Assembly: GCA_963736235.1 (NCBI GenBank)
Contig: CAVTOR010000020.1
Location: forward strand, 1-36,638
Direction of reading: 5' to 3'
Source of the DNA: CAVORB01 sp963736235
GTDB lineage: Bacteria > Pseudomonadota > Gammaproteobacteria > Chromatiales > Chromatiaceae
Length of the DNA: 36,638 nt
Below are positions 27,878-36,488 of this stretch, piece after piece. The translations under genes and the position numbers were made by a program. The stretch's first letter is position 1; each line of letters starts with the position of its first letter. The notes under the pieces are model-generated. The model saw only the letters and a list, made by a program, of their open reading frames with translations. It searched no databases and had not been told where the DNA came from.

Positions 27878-28477
27878 ATGACAGGCATCGAAAAACCCTT
27901 CTCCCCGGCATGCGAGGAAAACAAGCTCCCCATTCGGGACGTGCTTTCACTTTACCTTGACGGTGCCGAGACGCTGCTCGAGATCGGCAGCGGAACCGGA
28001 CAGCATGCCGTTTTCTTCGCCCGAAGCTTTCCCCGCGTCCGCTGGCAACCGAGCGACGTGGCGGAGAACCTCGCGGGCATCCGCCTGTGGCTCGACGAGG
28101 CGCGGCTTGCGAATCTCTTGCCGCCGGTGGAGCTGGACGTGACTGCCAGCTGGCCAGAGGCCCGCTTCGACGCGGTGTTCAGCGCGAATACGGCTCACAT
28201 CATGTCCGAGTCCCAGGTCGCTGCCATGATGCGCGGCATTCCCGGCATGATAGTCCCAGGCGGGGTGTTCGCCCTCTACGGGCCGTTCAACTACGGGGGC
28301 CGGTTCACCAGCGAGAGCAACGCCCGCTTCGATGTCGCGCTCAAGCAACGCGACCCGCGCAGTGGCGTCAAGGATTTCGAGACGCTCGACGCCTTGGCGC
28401 GGGAATCCGGGCTGTCGCTGGTCGGGGATCACGAGATGCCCGCGAACAACCGCACGCTGGTCTGGCGGCGAATATGA
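27878..28477 (+). CDS. DUF938 family SAM-dependent methyltransferase
   Basis: About 199 residues of the class I methyltransferase fold. The AdoMet-binding motif I is seen as LLEIGSGTGQHAVFFA near the N-terminus, and FSANTAHIM and YGPFNYGGRFTSESNARFD follow as in the DUF938 family (MettL26-like). Target substrate is unknown. ATG 27878 (MTGIEKPFSPACEENK) matches the usual family start; the open frame extends 21 codons upstream. Its stop overlaps the next gene by ATGA, so the two are translationally coupled. Confidence 0.9.
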   Translation: MTGIEKPFSPACEENKLPIRDVLSLYLDGAETLLEIGSGTGQHAVFFARSFPRVRWQPSDVAENLAGIRLWLDEARLANLLPPVELDVTASWPEARFDAVFSANTAHIMSESQVAAMMRGIPGMIVPGGVFALYGPFNYGGRFTSESNARFDVALKQRDPRSGVKDFETLDALARESGLSLVGDHEMPANNRTLVWRRI

Positions 28478-28959
28478 GCGGCAGCAAGAAATCACCCGTC
28501 ACCCAAGCCGTGCGCGCGCTGCGCGCCGCCGGCACCGAGTTCGAAGACCACCCGTACACCTACGTCGAGGGCGGCGGCACGGCCCAGTTCGCCCGCGAGC
28601 TGAGGGTCGACGAGCATCGGGTGATCAAGACCCTGATCATGGAGGACGAGAACGCGAACCCCATGATCGTGCTCATGCACGGGGACCGGGAGGTGGCTAC
28701 CGGCCTCCTCGCGCGCGCGATCGGGGTCAAGCGCGTCCAACCCTGCGACCCGAAGACGGCCGACCGGCACTCGGGCTACCAGGTCGGGGGCACTTCCCCC
28801 CTCGGCACCCGCCGCACCATGCCCGTCTACTGCCAGGCGAGCATCGCGGAGCTGCCCCGGATCTACATCAACGGCGGCCGGCGCGGCTACATCATCTCCC
28901 TGGCAACGCAGGACCTCCTGAATCTGCTCCGCCCGACCCTGGTCGACGCCGCGCACTGA
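28474..28959 (+). CDS. ybaK: YbaK-type Cys-tRNA(Pro)/aminoacyl-tRNA deacylase
   Basis: Trans-editing enzyme that removes mischarged amino acids from tRNA, typically Cys from tRNA-Pro. The 161 residues carry the YbaK/EbsC pattern: HPYTY, DEHRVIKTLIM, the GYQVGGTSPLGTR substrate loop and the RGYIISLAT end. Substrate is inferred from the family. ATG 28474 overlaps the DUF938 stop. The pair is cotranscribed, and the SDR gene follows after 47 bp with its own Shine-Dalgarno. Confidence 0.9.
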   Translation: MSGSKKSPVTQAVRALRAAGTEFEDHPYTYVEGGGTAQFARELRVDEHRVIKTLIMEDENANPMIVLMHGDREVATGLLARAIGVKRVQPCDPKTADRHSGYQVGGTSPLGTRRTMPVYCQASIAELPRIYINGGRRGYIISLATQDLLNLLRPTLVDAAH

Positions 28960-29006
28960 ACGGCCGTCGAACTCCCTGAGAACCTTCGCCTCCAGGAGAC
29001 CAGCCC

Positions 29007-29708
29007 ATGTCCAGACCCGTCTGCGTCATCGCCGGCGCCGGCCCCGGAAACGGTGCCGCCTTCGCCCGCCGCTTCAGCCGCGCGGGCTACCAGGTCGCCC
29101 TCCTCGCCCGGCGCCGCGAGCAGCTCGACACCTTGGCCTCGGGCATAGAGCACAGTCGCGGCTACATCTACGATGCCGCGAATCCGGACGATGCGGAAAG
29201 GGTGCTCGAGCGGGTCCGCTCCGAACTCGGACCGCCCGCGGTCCTGATCTACAACGCCTCCACCCGCGACTTCGGCGACATCGACCACACCACGCCGGAG
29301 GCCTTCGAGTGCGCCTGGCGCGTCAACAGCTACGGGTGCCTGCTGGCGGTGAAGGGAGTGCTAGAGGGCATGCGGGCGGCTGGCAGCGGCACCATCGTCG
29401 TCATCGGGGCAACCGCCGCGTGGAAAGGGGCCGCGGACTTCACCGCCTTCGCCTCCGCCAAGGCGGCCCAGCGCAGCCTGGCCCAGTCCCTGGCCCGCAA
29501 GCTTGGGCCCGAGGGCATCCACGTCGCCTACGTGATCATCGACGCCGTGGTGGACATGCCCTCCTCGCGCGCGATGCTGCCGGACAAGCCCGACGATTTC
29601 TTCGCCAGCCCGGACGCTATCGCCGAGTCGGTATACTTTCTCGCCCGCCAGCCGCGCTCGGCCTGGACCTTCGAGCTCGACCTGCGTCCCTTCGGCGAAC
29701 ACTGGTAA
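29007..29708 (+). CDS. Short-chain dehydrogenase family protein with altered active site
   Basis: A 233-residue Rossmann-fold protein with the cofactor loop GAGPGNGAAFA (10-20) and the NAS motif (about 83-85), as in NAD(P)-dependent SDRs. The catalytic YxxxK appears as F148-A-S-A-K152, and the usual Ser is replaced in GATAAW (about 134-139), so classic oxidoreductase chemistry looks impaired. Related proteins with GAGPGxG often also lack this tyrosine. It may act as a regulator or have a different mechanism. Start ATG 29007 follows CCAGGAGACC. Confidence 0.85.
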   Translation: MSRPVCVIAGAGPGNGAAFARRFSRAGYQVALLARRREQLDTLASGIEHSRGYIYDAANPDDAERVLERVRSELGPPAVLIYNASTRDFGDIDHTTPEAFECAWRVNSYGCLLAVKGVLEGMRAAGSGTIVVIGATAAWKGAADFTAFASAKAAQRSLAQSLARKLGPEGIHVAYVIIDAVVDMPSSRAMLPDKPDDFFASPDAIAESVYFLARQPRSAWTFELDLRPFGEHW

Positions 29709-29786
29709 GCGGCGTTGCCGAAACAGGTACCCCGACATTGGCCTATAATCCGGCTCTAACCAAGGCCGCACCCAAAGGAAACCGCA

Positions 29787-30164
29787 ATGCGTACCAAGAA
29801 ACCCGTCTCCCTCCTCATCGGCCTTGCCGGCGCTATACCAGCCATCGCGTTCGCCCTCGATCTGACCTTTCTCGACCAGGCCCCGATCCGTTACATGAGC
29901 GACGCCGAGATCGACATGATGGAGGCCACGGTAGCCGAAACGCTGGACAAGGCGGCCGACGGCGAGACCCTCACCTGGCGCAACGACGACACCGGAAACT
30001 CCGGCAGCGTGACGGCGGTCAAGAGCTTCAGTGAGCGCGACCTGACTTGCCGCCGTATCGAGATCGTCAACCGGGATGCCAAGGCGGCCTTCGGCGGCGC
30101 AAGCTCGATGTTCGACATGTGCCAGATCGACGGCGGTTGGAAGATCCTGCGGCAGCGGCCCTAG
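29787..30164 (+). CDS. Small exported protein, RT0821/Lpp0805-like
   Basis: About 125 residues with a signal peptide (MRTKKPVSLLIGLAGAIPAIAFA) and a short periplasmic domain. The pattern (ETLDKAADGETLTWRNDDTGNSGSV, then LTCRRIEI and a late DGGWKIL) fits the RT0821/Lpp0805-type surface-protein family, whose function is unknown. Shine-Dalgarno AAAGGAAA precedes ATG 29787, and a TATAAT lies at 29744-29749. Two cysteines could form a disulfide. Its stop shares the bases CTAG with the convergent gene's stop. Confidence 0.75.
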   Translation: MRTKKPVSLLIGLAGAIPAIAFALDLTFLDQAPIRYMSDAEIDMMEATVAETLDKAADGETLTWRNDDTGNSGSVTAVKSFSERDLTCRRIEIVNRDAKAAFGGASSMFDMCQIDGGWKILRQRP

Positions 30165-31231
30165 GAAGGCGTCCCTAGCCTGCCGCGGCGCCCCGCGTCG
30201 GGGGACCGGCCAAGCCGGGTCGCGAGCGCGGGCACGCGACGCCAGAAGCGGCGCAGCCCCCAGCGCGTCGCCCGGAACAAACTTCCGTCACAGGGATCGA
30301 GATCCAGCCGCTCGACGCGCCCTCGCCCAACGCCCTCCAGAAGTCCGGCCGCCAGGTGTTCCAACCCTTCGATCCCGAGCACCCAGGCGTCTGGGTCGGC
30401 GTCCAGGACCGCCGGCCAGAGGCGGTCCCAGAAGACCAGGAGCCCCTTCTCGGACTCGTCAAGGGTGAGAACCCCATCGTCCTCCGGAAGGGGGACGGCG
30501 TCTACGCCCGCTACGCGCGCGAGTCCGACGGCGAAGGGGTGTTCGGCCAGAACCAAGTCATAGGCCGACCTCAGCGGGATAACCGGCAGACACCCGCCGC
30601 CCCAAGGCCAGATGCCGCTCACCGTGATGCGCCCCGAGCGCTCCCGCTCCTGATTCACCGGCGAGTGATGGAACAGCATCTGTGTCTCGTTGAGCAGGGC
30701 CGCCCAGCGGGTCGCCTCCTCCCCCTTCGGCAACAGCGGTCGAATACCGCGCCCGGACGCCATGTCGACCGGCGTGGTGCGGATGTCGGGGTCTGAGTCC
30801 AAGCGCAGATACCAGCGATCGGGAACCGGGGCCTGGAGCCGCAGTCCATCGGCGCCAAAGTGGGCGTTGAACTCCGCGGCCAGCGCTTCCGCCTCCTCTG
30901 GGTGCAGATCGAGGTGGCGGGCGTCGAACAGCAGCAACTGATCCCGATCCGGCCGCAGGTGCACCGGATCGGCGTGCAGCCAGTAACCGCTCGCGTCCCC
31001 GCCGGGATCGTCGAACAGACGGCAGAAGGGCGCGCTCGGCAGGCCTTGCAGACCTTCAGAGCGCACGCCGAAGCGCTCGGACAGGGCGGTCAGGGGATGG
31101 GATGCGAGGCCGTGCAAGCGATCCGCCCGCGCGAGCAACCTTTCGAGGGCGGGCAGACGCGGAACATCGGCGGGATGCGTGGGTACCGGACCGAAGAGCC
31201 CCGGCACCAGTAGATCTATTCGGTTACCCAT
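30161..31231 (-). CDS. COG4255-type protein, annotated in relatives as phosphoglycerate mutase-like
   Basis: About 356 residues. The start (MGNRIDLLVPGLFGPVP), an internal PLLPKGEEATRWAALLNETQ and the GIWPWGGGCLP segment are hallmarks of a conserved proteobacterial family often labelled cofactor-independent phosphoglycerate mutase. The metal-binding pattern of true iPGM is not visible to me, so the enzymatic label is doubtful. ATG 31231 is chosen; an upstream start would be in the repeat-flanking DNA. It is convergent with the small exported gene, sharing stop bases. Confidence 0.75.
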   Translation of the reverse strand: MGNRIDLLVPGLFGPVPTHPADVPRLPALERLLARADRLHGLASHPLTALSERFGVRSEGLQGLPSAPFCRLFDDPGGDASGYWLHADPVHLRPDRDQLLLFDARHLDLHPEEAEALAAEFNAHFGADGLRLQAPVPDRWYLRLDSDPDIRTTPVDMASGRGIRPLLPKGEEATRWAALLNETQMLFHHSPVNQERERSGRITVSGIWPWGGGCLPVIPLRSAYDLVLAEHPFAVGLARVAGVDAVPLPEDDGVLTLDESEKGLLVFWDRLWPAVLDADPDAWVLGIEGLEHLAAGLLEGVGRGRVERLDLDPCDGSLFRATRWGLRRFWRRVPALATRLGRSPDAGRRGRLGTPS

Positions 31232-31301
31232 GCCTGGTCGACGTTGGTCGGGGTTCGGTGCGCGCACGGCTTTGCCGCATTCGTCCACCGTACGGGCCGT
31301 G

Positions 31302-31499
31302 CTTGATCGCGGTCGCAGGGAATCCTCCCTTGTGCATCTCCCGGCCCTTCATCCATGAAGGGCGTTCGCTCGGTTGCGTTCTGCCACTGGCGAAACGATC
31401 CTTGGTCGCGGTCGCAGGGAACCATCCCTGGTGCATCTCCCGGCCCTTTATCCATGAAGGGCGTTCGCTCGGCTGCGTTCTGCCACTGGCAGAACGGTC
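31302..31499. repeat. Two tandem copies of a 99-bp unit with three conserved stem-loops
   Basis: Copies lie at 31302-31400 and 31401-31499, starting CTTG. Each contains AGGGA/TCCCT (31416-31429 in copy 2), CCCTTCAT/ATGAAGGG (one G-U pair in copy 2) and CGTTCTGCCA/TGGCAGAACG (perfect in copy 2, 31476-31496). Loops differ between copies while the first stem is kept. A diverged fragment precedes copy 1. It fills the gap between hom and the COG4255 gene. Confidence 0.85.
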
Positions 31500-31504
31500 C
31501 TCGT

Positions 31505-32822
31505 TCACCCCGCGAGGTTCTCCATGCGGATGCGCACGACCTCGCCCTTGACCGTCTCCAGGGCCTCGATGCGGGCGATGGCCTCGTTCATGCGCCCCTC
31601 CAGCACCCGGTGGGTCAGCATGATCAGCGGGACGTGGGTATCGCCCTCCTCCGGCTCCTTCTGCTTGATGGCCTCGATACTGATGCCTTCCTCCCCCAAG
31701 ATGCCGGCGATGCGGGCCATGACGCCGGGCTGATCCAGGGCGGTGATGCGCAGGTAGTAGGCCGTCTCCACCTCATCCATGGCGAGCACGGGCATATCGG
31801 AGAGCTCGTCGGGCTGGAACGCCAGGTGGGGAACCCGATTGTTGGGGTCGGTGGTCAGCGCGCGCGCGATGTCCACCACGTCCGCCACCACCGCCGAGGC
31901 CGTAGGCAAGAGAGCCGGCTCCGGCCCCGTAGTAGAGCGTGGGGCCGACCGCGTCGCCCTTGACCAGGACCGCGTTCATGACGCCGTCCACGTTGGCGAT
32001 CAGGCGCCGACGAGGGATCAGGGTGGGATGCACCCGCATCTCGACCCCGTGACCCGACTTGCGCGTGATGCCCAGGTGCTTGATGCGGTAGCCGAGATCC
32101 GCCGCGTAGGCGACGTCCTGGGCCTCGATGCGTGAGATCCCCTCGGTGTAGGTCTTGTCGAACTGCAGCGGGATGCCGAACGCCAGCGAGCCCAGGATGG
32201 TCAGCTTGTGGGCGGCGTCGATGCCCTCCACGTCGAAGGTCGGGTCCGCCTCCGCGTAGCCCAGCGCCTGGGCCTCCGCGAGCACGTCCTCGAAGTCCCG
32301 CCCCTTGTCGCGCATCTCGGTGAGGATGAAGTTGCCGGTGCCGTTGATGATGCCGGCGATCCACTCGATGTGGTTGGCCGCGAGCCCCTCGCGCAAGGCC
32401 TTGATGATGGGCATGCCGCCGGCCACCGCGGCCTCGAAGGCCACCGTGACGCCCTTCTCGCGCGCGGCAGCGAAGATCTCGTTGCCGTGCAGCGCGATCA
32501 GGGCCTTGTTGGCGGTGACCACATGCTTGCCGTTCTCGATCGCCTTGAGCACCAGCTCCTTGGCGGGGGAATAGCCGCCGATGAGCTCGATCACGATGTC
32601 GATCTCGGGGTCGTCCACCACGGCGAAGGCATCGTCCCCGATGCGCCCGATCTGCTCCAGGCCGTGGATCGCGTCGGGGTTGTACTGGCGCGCTGCGGCA
32701 TGCGCGATGTGGATAGCCCGACCGGCCCGACGGGCGATCTCACGCGCATTGCGCGTCAGCACCGTGACCGTTCCGCCGCCCACGGTACCCAATCCCAACA
32801 GACCGATCTTCACCGGCTCCAT
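31505..32822 (-). CDS. hom: Homoserine dehydrogenase (frameshifted as read)
   Basis: NAD(P)-dependent reduction of aspartate semialdehyde to homoserine, for threonine and methionine. The N-terminal dinucleotide motif is GLGTVGGGT; ANKALIA, the catalytic region NGTGNFILTEM, and a C-terminal ACT domain (AYYLRITALDQPGVMARIAGIL in part) follow. The frame breaks near 31906; removing one base joins GAGSL to PTASAVVADV and gives about 438 residues, the family length. The start ATG 32822 has GAGGAGAG. It lies 39 bp after alaC. thrC, which often follows in related genomes, is not next. Confidence 0.95.
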
Positions 32823-32861
32823 GTCTCTCTCCTCATGTGAAAGCTTTGTCGTAAGGGCGCA

Positions 32862-34056
32862 TCAGCGCCCGCGGTCCCGCCGCAGCATGTCGCGAATGCC
32901 GCGCACGGCCTGGCGCGTGCGGTGCTCGTTCTCGATCAGCCCGAAGCGCACGTGATCGTCGCCGTACTCGCCGAACCCAATCCCGGGCGACACGGCGACC
33001 TTGGCCTCCCAGAGCAGCTTCTTGCAGAACTCCAGCGACCCCATCTCGCGATAGGGCGTCCGGGATGGGCGCCCAGACGAACATGGTGGCCTTGGGTTTC
33101 TCGATCCGCCAGCCTGCGGAGGTGAGCCCCTCGCAGAGCACGTCGCGGCGGCTCTGGTAGCGCTCGGCGATCTCGCGCACGCACTCCTGCGGCCCCTCCA
33201 GGGCGGCGATCGCGGCGACCTGGATCGGGGTGAACATGCCATAGTCGAGATAGGACTTGATCCGTGCCAACGCCGCGACCAGGGTCCCGTTGCCGCACAT
33301 GAAGCCAACGCGCCAGCCCGGCATGTTGTAGCTCTTGGACAGGGAGAAGAACTCCACCGCGATCTCCTCCGCCCCCGGCACCTGCAGGATCGAGGGCGCC
33401 TTGTAGCCGTCGAACACGATGTCGGCATAGGCCAGGTCGTGCACCACCCAGATGCCGTGCTCGCTGGCGATGGCGATGACCTCTTCGAAAAAGTCCAGCT
33501 CCACGCATTGGGTGGTCGGGTTGCCGGGGAAATTGAGCACCAGCATCTTGGGGCGCGGCCAGGAGTCCTGGATCGCGCTGCCGCAGCTCCTCGAAGAAGT
33601 CCACGCCCGGCACCATCGGCACATGCCGCACGTCGGCGCCGGCGATGATGAAACCGTAGGGATGGATCGGATATGCCGGATTGGGCACCAGCACCGTGTC
33701 GCCGGCCCCCATGGTGGCCAGCGCCAGGTGCGCCAGCCCCTCCTTCGAGCCGATGGTCACGATGGCCTGGGTGTCGGGATCCAGGCTCACGTCGATAGCG
33801 GTCGCTGGTACCAGTTGCAGATCGCCCGGCGCAGGCGCGGGATACCCCGGGAGACGGAATAGCGGTGCGTGTCCCGGCGCTGGGCCGCCTCCACCAGCTT
33901 GTCGACGATATGCTGGGGCGTCGGCTGGTCCGGGTTGCCCATGCCGAAGTCGATGATGTCCTCACCGCGCGCTCGCGCCTCCGCCTTCAACTCGTTGACG
34001 ATGTTGAATACATAGGGCGGAAGCCGCTGGATGCGGCGAAATTCATGATCGGGCAC
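32862..34056 (-). CDS. alaC: Alanine aminotransferase AlaC (several frameshifts as read)
   Basis: PLP enzyme interconverting pyruvate/glutamate and alanine/2-oxoglutarate. Pieces in all three minus frames align along E. coli AlaC: RLPPYVFNIVNELK, FGMGNPDQPTPQHIVDKL, SLDPDTQAIVTIGSKEG, NFPGNPTTQCVELDFFEE, the PLP lysine in SLSKSYNMPGWR, and SPGIGFGEYGDDHVRF at the end. Breaks lie near 33057 (one extra base restores PDPYREM), near 33577 (one extra base restores ELRQAIQDSW) and near 33793-33805 (two extra bases restore WYQRRYDVSLD). The start is probably GTG 34056 (PDHEFRRIQR). It is in the usual alaC-hom order. Confidence 0.92.
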
Positions 34057-34152
34057 GACGGCGACAACCTCGCGAGGATGGCGGAAGGAGGTAAAAGGAG
34101 AGAAGTGTACCGCCAAGGATGCCGGATTCAAACGGGCGCGCGCGGGGTGCGC

Positions 34153-34180
34153 TTGTCGCCCGCCAGACCATCGGTTATTT
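34153..34180 (+). promoter_or_regulatory. Possible promoter of the Mth938-like gene
   Basis: TTGTCG at 34153-34158 and TTATTT at 34175-34180 are 16 bp apart and end 8 bp before the ATG at 34189, so a transcript from here would be nearly leaderless. Both boxes are weak. Confidence 0.3.
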
Positions 34181-34188
34181 TGGCGCGC

Positions 34189-34560
34189 ATGAACTTCGCG
34201 CAAGCCGACAGCGGCGACGGCCACTTCATCCAGGGCTACGAGCGCGGCCGGATCATCGTCGACGGGCGCGGCTACGGCGAGAGCCTGATCGTCAGCCCAG
34301 AGCGCATCATACCCGGCTGGGGACCCGCCTCCGCCGCCGAATTGACCGATGATCATCTCGCCGCGCTGGCCGAGCTCGCGCCGCAGGTGGTCGTGATCGG
34401 CACCGGCGAGCGCCAGATCTTCCCCGACCCGCGCCTGTATTTTTCCCTGCTCCAGCGGGGGATGGGCGTCGAGATCATGGACACCGGCGCGGCCTGCCGT
34501 ACCTACAACATCCTGATGTCCGAGGGCCGCAGCGTCGCCGCGGGACTTATTGTCTACTGA
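34189..34560 (+). CDS. Mth938-like domain protein (DUF498/NDUFAF3 family)
   Basis: A 123-residue protein with the Mth938-like pattern: IQGYERGRIIVDGRGYGESLIVSP, VVVIGTGERQIFPDP and MDTGAACRTYNILMSEGRSVAAGLI at the end. The eukaryotic relative NDUFAF3 helps assemble respiratory complex I, but the bacterial role is unknown. Its frame is intact although it sits between broken genes. It diverges from alaC, a placement seen in other gammaproteobacteria. No Shine-Dalgarno is visible at ATG 34189. Confidence 0.9.
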   Translation: MNFAQADSGDGHFIQGYERGRIIVDGRGYGESLIVSPERIIPGWGPASAAELTDDHLAALAELAPQVVVIGTGERQIFPDPRLYFSLLQRGMGVEIMDTGAACRTYNILMSEGRSVAAGLIVY

Positions 34561-34623
34561 TCCTACGCGATCTCGCGCCGCGTTCGCCGCCACGCCGTTT
34601 CCAGCCCCAAGGAGCCGAACCCC

Positions 34624-35358
34624 ATGGACCGCAAGATGATCCTCTCGGTGCTTGCCATCGCCGTTTTCGGCTTCGCCGGCGTCATGCTGCTGATTCCGGA
34701 GGACCGGGACGACGGCGTGCCGCGGCTGCCGTGGCTGGTGTCGACCGATGCCCAGGGGCGCTCCCAGGTCTTCGGCTTCACCCTCGGCGCCACCACCCTC
34801 GCGGAGGTGCGGGAGGTCTTCGGCGAGGAGGGAAAGATCAACCTCTTCGCGCATCCCGACCGCTCGGACAGCTACACCGCGGAGGCCTACTTCGACCAGA
34901 TCTACCTCAATCGGCTCCGGGCGGACTTCGTCATCACGCTGGAGGCAGATCAGGAAACCCTGGACGCCATGTACCAGCGGGGACTGCGCATCAGTCAGCT
35001 CGGTAGCGGCGACAAGAAGATCACGCTCGCTTCGGAGGACGCCGCGGCCCTCGACGAGGCCGCCATCCGCTCCATCAGCTATCTGCCCTGGAAGTCTCTG
35101 GACGCGGAGATCATCGAGCGGCGCTTCGGCCAGCCCGCGCGGATGCTCACCGAGGAGGCCGGCGTCATCCACCGGCTGTACCCGGACAAGGGCATGGACA
35201 TCGGCCTCGACAGCCGCGGCGGCGTGGTCATCCAGTACGTCAACCCGGCCGCCTTCGCGGACGCGATCGCGCCGCTCGAGGCGGCATCCACGCAAAACGC
35301 CCCGGGGAACGAGGGAACAGAGCCGGCGGCAACCGCCCCGGCACTGCCGCAAGACTGA
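34624..35358 (+). CDS. Membrane-anchored or exported protein, unknown function
   Basis: I do not recognise a named family. The 244 residues start with a hydrophobic signal or anchor (MILSVLAIAVFGFAGVMLLI). A mixed domain follows with the pattern FGFTLGATTLAEVREVFG, then ISYLPWKSLDAEIIERRFG. The repetition suggests two related halves, each asking how a factor changes with sequence position. A disordered Ala/Pro tail closes it. The Shine-Dalgarno AAGGAG precedes ATG 34624. It is the second gene after the Mth938-like gene, 63 bp later, likely in one unit. A periplasmic location is likely; function is not claimed. Confidence 0.7.
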   Translation: MDRKMILSVLAIAVFGFAGVMLLIPEDRDDGVPRLPWLVSTDAQGRSQVFGFTLGATTLAEVREVFGEEGKINLFAHPDRSDSYTAEAYFDQIYLNRLRADFVITLEADQETLDAMYQRGLRISQLGSGDKKITLASEDAAALDEAAIRSISYLPWKSLDAEIIERRFGQPARMLTEEAGVIHRLYPDKGMDIGLDSRGGVVIQYVNPAAFADAIAPLEAASTQNAPGNEGTEPAATAPALPQD

Positions 35359-35374
35359 CGGCGGGAAGCCGTAT

Positions 35375-36359
35375 TCAGATCTCCGACACCACCTTGTCGT
35401 AGAAGGCGACGAAATCGTCCGGCGTGTCGCCCTCGCGCCACTCGATGGCCGCGCGCGGGTGCTGGTTGAGCTGGCCGGTGATGTTGTACGGGATCATCGG
35501 CCCCCACTCGATCTCGCGGCGCAGCGGCATGACGTGTTCTGGATGACCTCGATGATGGGGCGCAGCTTGAACTTGGGGTTGCGCAGGAAGCCGAGCAGCA
35601 GCTCCATATGGCAGTTGCCGGCGCCGCGGCCGAAGCCGTAGATGGTGGCGTCCACCCGGTTGCAGCCGAGGATGATGGCCTCGATGGTGTTGGCGAAGGC
35701 GAGCTGCAGGTTGTTGTGGGCGTGGATGCCGATCTCCTTGCCCGTGCCCTCCAGGGCCGCCGTGTACTTGTTGTACGAGGAGGTCGATCTGCTCGCGGTA
35801 CAGGTAGCCGAAGCTGTCGACGATCACCATGGTGCCGGCGGGCGTCGGCGCGATGGCTTCCAGCGCCGGGTCGATCTCGCTCTCGCTGATGTTGGAGATC
35901 GCCATGATGTTGGCGGTGGTCTCGTAGCCCAGCTCGTGGGCGTGCTGGATCATCTCCACCGCCTCGGAGATCTGGTGGGCGTAGAAGGCGACGCGGATCA
36001 TGGTCAGCACGCTCTCGGCGGCCGGGACAGGTCGGTCTTCCAGTCGCTCTTGCCGGCATCCGCCATGGCGGCGAGCTTCAGGCCGGTCGCCTCGGGATCG
36101 TGGTCGCCGACCACGCGCCGCATGTCCTCCTCGTCGCAGTGCCGCCAGGGACCGAACTTGTCCTTCGGGAAGACGCTGCTTCGAGTTCTTGTAGCCGATC
36201 TCCATGTAGTCGATGCCGGCCGCGATGCAGGCCTCGGTAGACGGCGCGGACCAAGTCGTCGGTGAACTGATGAGCGTTGATCAGGCCGCCGTCGCGGATC
36301 GTGCAGTCGAGGACTTTCAGTTCGGGGCGGTAGGTGATCCAGGGGGCTTTTTCCGACAT
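35375..36359 (-). CDS. DRE-TIM metallolyase/aldolase (several frameshifts as read)
   Basis: Aldolase of the HMG-CoA lyase / 4-hydroxy-2-oxovalerate aldolase superfamily, a TIM barrel with a divalent metal. Motifs recovered across frames: LDCTIRDGG (metal and catalytic), IMAISNISESEID, VIVDSFGYLYREQIDLL, the metal ligands in HAHNNLQLAFANTI, YGFGRGAGNC and PYNITGQLNQHPRAAI. The frame breaks at about 36232, 36178, 36027, 35774 and 35536, and each needs one base to restore family residues, for example YRACIAAGIDYMEIGYKNSK. Start ATG 36359 follows GGAGAA. The substrate is not clear. It diverges from rlmL. Confidence 0.85.
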
Positions 36360-36488
36360 CGTTGTTCTCCGGGGAAATTTCAAACCTGCGATTTTGAGGG
36401 CTCACGCGCCCAGGGGCAAGGACGCGGACACCGCAACTGCCCGCCGTCGTTGGTGTAGAGTATCGATTTAACCTCACAGCTCCGCGCC

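Noticed and set aside
31302..31499. CRISPR-like array
   Set aside because: Only two adjacent 99-bp units without spacers and no cas genes nearby.
31224..31508. 94-codon minus frame across the tandem repeat as a protein gene
   Set aside because: It is fully explained by the repeat having a period divisible by three. Stem conservation suggests structure; no Shine-Dalgarno or family supports translation.
33787..35352. 521-codon minus-strand open frame
   Set aside because: Most of it is antisense to the intact gene at 34624-35358 and the Mth938-like gene. Only its last part is real, as the N-terminus of alaC.
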